Assembly: GCA_030691295.1 (NCBI GenBank)
Contig: JAUYEQ010000479.1
Span: 1 to 13,125 of the forward strand
Source of the DNA: Bacteroidota bacterium
GTDB taxonomy: Bacteria > Bacteroidota > Bacteroidia > Bacteroidales > Prolixibacteraceae
DNA length: 13,125 nucleotides
Direction: 5' to 3'
Shown: one piece after another, positions 1-5,869 of the stretch
Layout of the letters: the number at the start of each line of letters is the position of its first letter
How positions within the stretch are numbered: the first letter of the stretch is position 1
The notes under the pieces: model-generated
The model's input: only the letters and a program-made list of their open reading frames with translations
The model's database searches: none
What the model was told of the DNA's origin: nothing
Made by a program: the position numbers and the translations under genes

Positions 1-1012
1 TTGACATGCAGTACTTTTTGATAAAGTAATCAACAAGCAGCGGAATATCTTCAATCCTTTCGCGAAGTGGCGGAACATTGATATTTACCACGTTTAGCCT
101 GTAAAAAAGGTCTTCGCGGAAAATCCCTTTTTCGACCATGCTTTTCAAATCTCTGTTCGTGGCACAAATTACCCGGAAATCAGAAGAGATTTCCTTGTTG
201 CCGCCAACGCGCACAAAACTCTTGCTTTCGAGTACCCGCAGCAATTCAACCTGCATTTTTTGTGAAATCGTAGCAATTTCATCCAGAAAAATGGTACCGC
301 TGTCGGCCATTTCAAACCGGCCTTTGCGATTGTAAACAGCTCCTGTAAATGCTCCTTTTTCGTGTCCGAACAATTCGCTTTCGAGTAAACTTTCGCTTAA
401 TGCGCCGCAATGCACACTCACCATCGGGAAGAATTTACGCGGCGAGTTGGCATGTATCGCCCTGGCAACCAATTCTTTTCCGGTTCCGCTTTCTCCGGTT
501 ATTATTACTGAGGCATTTGACTGGGCAACACTTTCTATTTCTTTGAGCACTTTCTGCATAGCTTCGCTGTTGCCAATCAAATCTTCCACGTTTTCCAGCG
601 AAACTACTTTTTCCTTCAGGATTTCATTTTCTTCAAGCAAAGAAATTTGTTTTGACGCGTTTCTGATGAGGTGGGAGAGATCGTCGGGATCGAAAGGTTT
701 TGTCACATAATCGAATGCGCCGTCTTTCAATGCCTGAACTGCTGTATCAACAGTTGCAAATGCAGTCATCATGATAACGATGGATTCTTTTCGCAGCGAT
801 TTTATTCGCTTTAGCATTTCCAGGCCGTCCATTCCGGGCATTTTAATATCAGCCAAAATGATATCAAAATTGTCTGATTCATGCATCGATAATGCTTTCT
901 TCGCATTTTCAGCACATTCTACGCGGTACCCGTCTTCTATAAACCAGTTGAACAATGAGTCTCTAACCGATTCTTCATCATCGACGATTAATATGGATAT
1001 TTTTTTTGCCAT
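1..1012 (-). CDS. Sigma-54-dependent response regulator, NtrC family (3' end beyond window)
   Basis: Partial gene: 337 codons are visible from ATG at 1012-1010, and the reading frame is still open at position 1. I read an N-terminal receiver domain (about residues 5-120) with the acidic pair D11/D12, phosphoacceptor D55 in ADIKMPG and K105 in TKPF. An AAA+ sigma-54 activation domain follows from about residue 143: Walker A GESGTGKE at 173-180, the sigma-54-contacting GAFTGA loop at 220-225, Walker B IFLDEI at 241-246, and an FREDLFYRLNV arginine-finger region near 299. The Fis-type DNA-binding helix-turn-helix expected at the C-terminus lies outside the window. It starts 12 bp after the stop of the haem-motif histidine kinase, so the two form a cognate pair. 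It probably activates sigma-54 promoters, plausibly including the candidate at 7632-7646. Visible motifs make the family assignment firm; the target genes are inferred. Confidence 0.95.
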   Translation of the reverse strand, partial: MAKKISILIVDDEESVRDSLFNWFIEDGYRVECAENAKKALSMHESDNFDIILADIKMPGMDGLEMLKRIKSLRKESIVIMMTAFATVDTAVQALKDGAFDYVTKPFDPDDLSHLIRNASKQISLLEENEILKEKVVSLENVEDLIGNSEAMQKVLKEIESVAQSNASVIITGESGTGKELVARAIHANSPRKFFPMVSVHCGALSESLLESELFGHEKGAFTGAVYNRKGRFEMADSGTIFLDEIATISQKMQVELLRVLESKSFVRVGGNKEISSDFRVICATNRDLKSMVEKGIFREDLFYRLNVVNINVPPLRERIEDIPLLVDYFIKKYCMS

Positions 1013-1024
1013 AGTATATTTTCC

Positions 1025-2698
1025 TTAAGTCCGTAATACCGGTAAAGTTATTGAAATTGTTGTTTCTTTTCCGCGAATCGACTTCACATCAGTTTTCCCT
1101 TTGTGACTTTGAACAATTCCGTGAACAATGGCCAAACCTAATCCGATGCCACTTTCCTTTTCCTTGGTTGAAAAGAATGGTTCAAAAATATGAGGAATGT
1201 CATCCTCTGCAATTCCAACTCCGTTATCAGTAATTTCTATCCTGATATGTTCTTCGTCCGGATTCAGGGTTCTGAAAATTACTTCTCCATTTTCCGAAAC
1301 GGCTTCTGAAGCATTCACAAGTATGGCCACGCAAACCTGTTTTATCTGGTTCGGGCTGCAACTAATCAAATCTGATTTTGCCCCAAAATCAGACAAAAAG
1401 CCAATGTTTGCGACTTTCATCGGATGAGACATCAATTCAAACGTTTCAAGCAGAATTTCATGAAGGTGCCGTGGTTCAAAACTATTCTGATCTTTCCTTG
1501 AAAAATCAAGTAAGCCCTTTACAATATCCCCGCAGCGTTTGGTCTCATTTTCAATCAGTTTCAAATGTTTTAACATGGGTTCCTTTTTTGCCGGATCTAT
1601 TGCTTGATTGCTTAATTGTTTGTATATCAGTTTTGTGTAAATCAGTATTCCGGAAAGTGGATTGTTGATCTCGTGTGCGACCGACAATGACAGTTTACCA
1701 AGCGAGGCGATTCTTTCAATGTTTATCAGTTCGTTTTGGGCCTGACCCAATTCTTCCGACTTTTTCTGAACTTTGTATTCGAGTTGCTGCGACCAGTTTT
1801 GAAGTTCGTTGGTTGCAGTTTGCAGATTATCAAGCATTTTATTGAATGCGTACGAAACCATTCGCATATCGGAAAGTTGATTGGGTTTTATTTCCAAACG
1901 GGTATTTTTGTCGCCTTGCGCAACAGCTTCGCTCGCTGTAATAAGTTCGTTTAAAGGATTTTTAATTTTTTTATTGGTGAATAATATTAAAAATATCAGG
2001 AGCAAAAAAGTCATCAACGCTGCCAGCAATGTATAGTCGGTGGTCGATTTTTTAAGCGCATTGTCAAGTCCTTCAAGCGGCATTTTAATGATAAGGGAGC
2101 CAAGTACTTCATCGTCGGGACTGTGTGCATGGCAGGAACTGGTTGAGCAGGATTTGTTATTTAAAATGGGCGATTTGATTAACAAATGCCTGCTATTTGT
2201 ATTGGTGTTTGGATTCATAATGCACTCACTGTCAGCATCAATTATCCGGTGAGATTTTTCATTGGCAGAAAACATGGTGCCGAAATCCTTGTGGCAACTA
2301 ATGCAGTCTGGGTCGCCATGATCGTCAGTATCGTTTGAAATGGAAGTATAAACGAGATTGTTGTTGTTATCATACATGTTCACATCATTAATTCCCGTCA
2401 TTGTATTGATAACATCGAGTGTAGCCTGAAGGGAAGTCCTGTCGTTTTCGAGCATGGAACGATACAAAGCACCCTCAACGAGGTAGCCGATATTATTGCC
2501 ATTTTCACTGATCACCGATTTCATATATTCCTCGTTTACCGATCGGAATATGATACCGAAAGATACAAACAGGAAAACCGACGAAATAGTGATGATGAAT
2601 ACTACCCTTCCATATATCGAAGAACGGAATTTCACGTATCCCTTTATTAACGGACTTCCCAGGCTATTTTCACCAGTTATTTTTTTTAACCAACTCAT
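1025..2698 (-). CDS. Membrane sensor histidine kinase with haem c-binding motifs in the sensor domain
   Basis: 557-residue HAMP-type sensor kinase. Transmembrane helix 1 is about residues 32-52 and helix 2 about 222-241, enclosing an extracytoplasmic domain of about 170 residues. That domain carries C132-I-S-C135-H136 (classical CX2CH) and C184-STSS-C189-H190 (a CX4CH variant known from some multihaem cytochromes), so covalent attachment of one or two haems c is predicted. After a HAMP linker (about 242-295) and a coiled coil come HisKA with H342 in the H-box AHEINNP, then HATPase_c with N-box N462ASEAV, G1 DNGVGI at 491-496, F-box FEPFFSTK at 505-512 and G2 GIGLGLA at 517-523. All catalytic motifs look intact. 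Related haem-containing PAS-like sensors are known in Geobacter; equivalence here is inferred. It lies 59 bp after the GcvH-like gene and 12 bp before its response regulator. It probably reports redox state or a gas/ligand at the haem. Confidence 0.93.
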   Translation of the reverse strand: MSWLKKITGENSLGSPLIKGYVKFRSSIYGRVVFIITISSVFLFVSFGIIFRSVNEEYMKSVISENGNNIGYLVEGALYRSMLENDRTSLQATLDVINTMTGINDVNMYDNNNNLVYTSISNDTDDHGDPDCISCHKDFGTMFSANEKSHRIIDADSECIMNPNTNTNSRHLLIKSPILNNKSCSTSSCHAHSPDDEVLGSLIIKMPLEGLDNALKKSTTDYTLLAALMTFLLLIFLILFTNKKIKNPLNELITASEAVAQGDKNTRLEIKPNQLSDMRMVSYAFNKMLDNLQTATNELQNWSQQLEYKVQKKSEELGQAQNELINIERIASLGKLSLSVAHEINNPLSGILIYTKLIYKQLSNQAIDPAKKEPMLKHLKLIENETKRCGDIVKGLLDFSRKDQNSFEPRHLHEILLETFELMSHPMKVANIGFLSDFGAKSDLISCSPNQIKQVCVAILVNASEAVSENGEVIFRTLNPDEEHIRIEITDNGVGIAEDDIPHIFEPFFSTKEKESGIGLGLAIVHGIVQSHKGKTDVKSIRGKETTISITLPVLRT

Positions 2699-2709
2699 CG
2701 CAGTTACCT

Positions 2710-2735
2710 TAATTTAGTTTTTGAATGCTAAATTA
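2710..2735 (-). promoter_or_regulatory. AT-rich inverted repeat just upstream of the histidine kinase
   Basis: The arms TAATTTAG (2710-2717) and CTAAATTA (2728-2735) are exact reverse complements separated by 10 nt, in the 59-bp spacer between the GcvH-like gene and the kinase. It could be a weak mRNA hairpin or a regulator half-site pair. There is no T-run typical of a terminator and nothing else supports a function, so confidence is low. Confidence 0.25.
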
Positions 2736-2757
2736 GTCTCAAAACTTTAATTCAGGT

Positions 2758-3528
2758 TCAACTATTCAAATTTGTTTCACTTTTGCGGAAACAATTGTTC
2801 TTTCGGCATAAAACTTTTTTACTCAAGAAATCTTTTTGAAACTCTTCCCATATTTCAATAGGAAGTTCAGAAAGAGGCTGATCAACCAATTCTCCACCAT
2901 CCTGCAATATTACACTTTCAGGCATTGATGAGTATTTTACCATTGAAGTGGCCAAAAAATCCTTAAATCTTTCAAGTTCTTGTGTTGCCCACGAAGTGGC
3001 ATCTTCTGCCAAATAATATGAGTTGGTGTCAGCAATCCAGCTTGTTGGCTTAATTTCGTACAACCAGCCTTTTCCATATGAATCTTCGTTCAACAGTTCA
3101 GGAGATTTAGCCAATTCTGAATTTATCGCCGTAATTTCTCCTGAAATTGGAGAGTAAATCTTTAAAATTTTGCCCTGTTGGTTAATTTCTGCCAGCAAGT
3201 CGCCTTTTTTTACTTTTTCGCCTGAATATTTAAGGCTGTTGAAATTTACTTTGCCCGTAATATGCAGCAACAGATCGTTGAGACCAACTTTAGCGGCTCC
3301 TGACATTTCAAGATGTGTCCAGGTGTGAAATTTGCTGAAAAGGATACCCTGAGGGATTTTTATAGAATTGGATGTGAGAATTCCCAACGACTTTTGAAGT
3401 CGTTTTTTAGGCTGCACCTCTCTGTTTAATATTAGCCAGAAAGGAATAAGGATTACAAAAAACACAGCGATTGCCAAATATTCAATCCCTTTTGTTTCGA
3501 AAATGTTGATGTAAGTAAATCCGTCCAT
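2758..3528 (-). CDS. Membrane-anchored GcvH-like protein (barrel-sandwich domain without canonical lipoyl lysine)
   Basis: 256 residues. One transmembrane helix at about residues 14-35 is followed by basic residues (REVQPKKRLQK), which places the rest in the cytoplasm by the positive-inside rule. Residues about 62-166 resemble glycine-cleavage H protein: HTWTHLE, VGLNDLL, GEKVKKGDLL, IYSPISGEI, LLNEDSYGKGWLYEIKP. In GcvH the lipoylated lysine lies six residues before the Tyr of YxPxSG; here that position is Gly119 and a lysine is one place later (K120 in QQGK). Conventional lipoylation is therefore doubtful. A C-terminal module (about 175-234) shares FKDF, LQDGGEL and WEEFQ with the C-terminus of the larger protein at 5870-7549, so the two are paralogs in one operon. 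The tail carries C241 and C246. It lies between the HybB-like gene and the histidine kinase. A glycine-cleavage role is unlikely because no gcvT or gcvP is present and the protein is membrane-bound; a docking or assembly role in the redox complex is my inference. Confidence 0.8.
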   Translation of the reverse strand: MDGFTYINIFETKGIEYLAIAVFFVILIPFWLILNREVQPKKRLQKSLGILTSNSIKIPQGILFSKFHTWTHLEMSGAAKVGLNDLLLHITGKVNFNSLKYSGEKVKKGDLLAEINQQGKILKIYSPISGEITAINSELAKSPELLNEDSYGKGWLYEIKPTSWIADTNSYYLAEDATSWATQELERFKDFLATSMVKYSSMPESVILQDGGELVDQPLSELPIEIWEEFQKDFLSKKVLCRKNNCFRKSETNLNS

Positions 3529-3543
3529 AGTTCTGTTTTTTAT

Positions 3544-3570
3544 GCTGTCGTTTTAATAGATCGTGACAGC
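3544..3570. promoter_or_regulatory. Small inverted repeat in the leader of the GcvH-like gene
   Basis: GCTGTC (3544-3549) and GACAGC (3565-3570) are exact reverse complements with a 15-nt spacer. The nearer arm ends 15 bp before the ATG at 3528. It could be a leader hairpin affecting translation or an operator. The short arms make chance occurrence quite possible. Confidence 0.25.
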
Positions 3571-3612
3571 GGGTTTGTTTTTATTTAATCGATATCCGTA
3601 ATATTACCCAAT

Positions 3613-3697
3613 GTCATAAAAGTCATTCAATTGTCATTTGGTAGTCATTAAGTTGCCAGGAAATGACAACAGAATGACAATAAATGACCACAATTGA
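3613..3697. repeat. Inverted array of GTCATT / AATGAC motifs (long interrupted palindrome)
   Basis: On the + strand GTCATT occurs at 3622, 3633 and 3644 (11-bp spacing), preceded by GTCATA at 3613. After a 12-nt centre, AATGAC occurs at 3662, 3673 and 3683 (11- and 10-bp spacing), followed by TTGAC at 3693. The two halves mirror each other around 3655, with arms of about 28 bp that are mostly complementary. Helical-turn spacing of inverted half-sites suggests cooperative binding of a regulator. As RNA the same sequence would form a long intercistronic hairpin that could separate the stability of the two operon halves. A small palindromic mobile repeat is a third possibility. Confidence 0.65.
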
Positions 3698-3742
3698 CTG
3701 ATGCGAAATGCCAAATAGGTGTGTAAACGGCACAATCATATT

Positions 3743-4972
3743 TTATTTTTTTTCTTTCAAGTAAGATGAATCACTGAGAACTGGCATACGACGGATGACC
3801 CATCTGAAAATCCAGATTTCAGTAAAAATAACTGCAAGTGTAACTACAATTTCCATCCATGATGGAACATACGGTATCGCAGCATCCCATCTGAACCCAA
3901 TTACGGTAACATTGAGTCTGTTAATGATTATGCCCAACATTGTCAAGATAGCTGCGATCCGAATCAGCAGAATATCTCCGGTGCGGTAGCTGTAAAAAAA
4001 CAGTATCATCGGAACGAGCACAAAACCCAGCATCTCTACCATGAACCAGTAACCCATCGGGGTATTTAAATAAACCCAGTTCTTTCCGTGAATAAATACA
4101 AGGAAATGTAAACAGAAGTAGGCAAACATGGCTACTGCACATATTTTTGACAATCCGTGGATGATTCCATGTTGGGCTTTTTTATTTTTATCACTGATTT
4201 TGTTGAAAAATACTTTGTGACTAATCGCACCTTCGAAAATGACCATCGATAGCCCTGCAAAAATGCTGGATACCAAAAATAAAATTGGAATAAATTCGGA
4301 ATACCACAGCGGATGAATTTTGTCTTTTGCCATCAGGTAAAGCGCGCCCAAACCTGATTGGTGCAACGTTGACAAGGTGATTCCGAAGATTACAGCTCCA
4401 ATGGACATTCCTGAAAGTATTTTATGTGCTCGTTTGGATCCGATCCATTCAGCAATGGCAGGTGAAAATTCGATCAGTAGGGCCAGCATATAAAGTACAA
4501 AATGCCATGCCACCAGAAACAGTACAGAACTGGTTCCGAAACTATTGCCAATCATCGGGTTGATTACGTTCCACGGGCGACCCAGGTCGAGCAGCAAAGC
4601 TCCGGTGTAAAATGCGTAGGCAAGAAATCCGTTCAGCACAGTTACCCTCACAATTGAATGGTATTTTTTCATGTTCAGAATATATACCATAAAGGTGACC
4701 ACATAAGCGCCTCCGGCAAATGCGACACCGGTAACTACGTCAAAACCAATCCACAAACCCCACGGAACGTCCTGAGTTAAATTTGTAATTGAGCCCAGAC
4801 CTTTCCAAAACCGGATCACAATCAGGAACAAGCCCAAAAGCATAATTGGAATTGAAATGATGTTAAAAGGAGTTAGCCATTTACCTTTCGGTTTTAATTC
4901 GCTGACTAAAAAACGCCAGTTAATTTTGCGTTCATTTTCCCTGTTAATAGGATGATAGGCCTGGTTAATCAT
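3743..4972 (-). CDS. HybB/NrfD-like integral membrane quinone-interacting subunit
   Basis: 409 residues from ATG at 4972-4970. An upstream in-frame ATG at 5047 would overlap the preceding gene by 83 bp; the start at 4972 gives an 8-bp overlap typical of translational coupling, so I prefer it. About ten hydrophobic segments span the protein. Family-like stretches include WGLWIGFDVVTGVAFAGG, LLLDLGRPW, LHQSGLGALYLMA and HPLWYSEFIPILFLVS, which resemble the cytochrome-b-like HybB membrane subunit of hydrogenase-2 and the wider NrfD/PsrC family. These proteins bind (mena)quinone near the periplasmic face and exchange electrons with a partner iron-sulfur protein. The partner is encoded immediately upstream (4965-5825). 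No hydrogenase large or small subunit is in the window, so the physiological electron donor or acceptor is not shown. Confidence 0.9.
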   Translation of the reverse strand: MINQAYHPINRENERKINWRFLVSELKPKGKWLTPFNIISIPIMLLGLFLIVIRFWKGLGSITNLTQDVPWGLWIGFDVVTGVAFAGGAYVVTFMVYILNMKKYHSIVRVTVLNGFLAYAFYTGALLLDLGRPWNVINPMIGNSFGTSSVLFLVAWHFVLYMLALLIEFSPAIAEWIGSKRAHKILSGMSIGAVIFGITLSTLHQSGLGALYLMAKDKIHPLWYSEFIPILFLVSSIFAGLSMVIFEGAISHKVFFNKISDKNKKAQHGIIHGLSKICAVAMFAYFCLHFLVFIHGKNWVYLNTPMGYWFMVEMLGFVLVPMILFFYSYRTGDILLIRIAAILTMLGIIINRLNVTVIGFRWDAAIPYVPSWMEIVVTLAVIFTEIWIFRWVIRRMPVLSDSSYLKEKK

Positions 4973-5825
4973 GTTCGTCGTCTTTAGTTTGGTTATTTTT
5001 AGTGGCTGCGTAAATTCCAAGTAAGAGTGGTGGTAAAAGCAAATCAACAGAAGGAACGGTGTATAGGAATCCCTTCGTAAGCTCCGGATAGGAAGAGTTT
5101 TGAAGTTTGGTATTTAATCCCAATTCATTAAACGGAACGGGTGAAAGGTATAACCACCCGGTACCACCTGCTGTATCTTCACCATAAATCTGATGGATGT
5201 AATCGTTTGGGTTTTCCGCAATTCGTTGCCTGGCTTCGGCTATAAGTTCCCTGCGCGTTCCAAAAATAATGGCATCACCGCAGGTTTCGGCACAAACCGG
5301 TATTTCACCATTTTTAATCCGCTCGTAACACATGTCGCATTTCTGAATTTTCGGATTAGCGCTGTGAAATTCAAATTTTGGAACATCAAAAGGACACGAA
5401 ACCATGCAATACCGGCATCCCATGCATTTTTCTTCTCTCCATATAACCGGCCCTTCTTTCGTTTTTAGCATGGCCTCTGTCAAACAAGCCGCGGCACAGG
5501 CCGGTTCGTTGCAATGCATGCATTGGTTTTTTACAAATGCTTCGCCTTTTGTTGTTTCGAATTTGCTGATGACAGTGCGCTGCGATTCACTGGTTTCCCT
5601 TTTTACGCCAGCTACCAATTCTCCCTGAGGTTCGGGCAACTCATGCGATTTTGCGCAGGCTTTTTCGCAAGCTCTGCATCCAATACAACGAGTCGAATCA
5701 TAAAGCATTCCATAAAATTCGATTTCACTACTTTCTGGAGTCGTGGCTCCAAAACTCTTACCCACAGCGAGGGAAATCCCAATAAGCCCGGCTGTTTTGA
5801 AAAAGATTCGCCTATCGATGCTCAT
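4965..5825 (-). CDS. HybA-like Tat-exported 4Fe-4S ferredoxin subunit, C-terminally anchored
   Basis: 286 residues. The N-terminus DRRIFFKTAGLIGISLAVG is a twin-arginine (Tat) signal, indicating export in folded form. Sixteen cysteines form four [4Fe-4S] sites in the DMSO-reductase-B/HybA pattern: C47/C50/C53/C57, C102/C105/C110/C114, C134/C137/C140/C144 and C163/C166/C178/C182. A hydrophobic segment at about 257-274 followed by a charged tail would anchor the C-terminus in the membrane, as in HybA. It transfers electrons between an exported partner and the HybB-like quinone protein. The stop codon region overlaps the next gene's start by 8 bp. The upstream gene ends 44 bp before its ATG, which is preceded by an A-rich leader instead of a Shine-Dalgarno site. 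The catalytic partner is not present in the window. Confidence 0.93.
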   Translation of the reverse strand: MSIDRRIFFKTAGLIGISLAVGKSFGATTPESSEIEFYGMLYDSTRCIGCRACEKACAKSHELPEPQGELVAGVKRETSESQRTVISKFETTKGEAFVKNQCMHCNEPACAAACLTEAMLKTKEGPVIWREEKCMGCRYCMVSCPFDVPKFEFHSANPKIQKCDMCYERIKNGEIPVCAETCGDAIIFGTRRELIAEARQRIAENPNDYIHQIYGEDTAGGTGWLYLSPVPFNELGLNTKLQNSSYPELTKGFLYTVPSVDLLLPPLLLGIYAATKNNQTKDDEHD

Positions 5826-5869
5826 AATTTTAGTTGTTTGTGGTTATTAGAGAGTATTCTGAAAATTAA

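Larger units (their letters stand above)
3529..3742. other. 214-bp intergenic region with inverted motif array
   Basis: This is the only sizeable spacer inside the left operon, between the HybB-like gene and the GcvH-like gene. It has no plausible open frame. It contains the GTCATT inverted array (3613-3697) and a smaller inverted repeat (3544-3570). It may hold an internal promoter, a processing hairpin or both, letting the GcvH-like/kinase/regulator genes be expressed separately from the upstream half. I see no convincing sigma-54 site in it. Confidence 0.6.

Noticed and set aside
2758..3528. Glycine cleavage H protein (gcvH) for glycine catabolism
   Set aside because: The lipoyl lysine position is Gly, the protein is membrane-anchored with an extra C-terminal module, and no gcvT or gcvP is nearby.
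4973..5047. 25-codon N-terminal extension of the HybB-like gene
   Set aside because: It lies inside the HybA-like coding region; the start at 4972 gives a short coupled overlap and a more family-like N-terminus.
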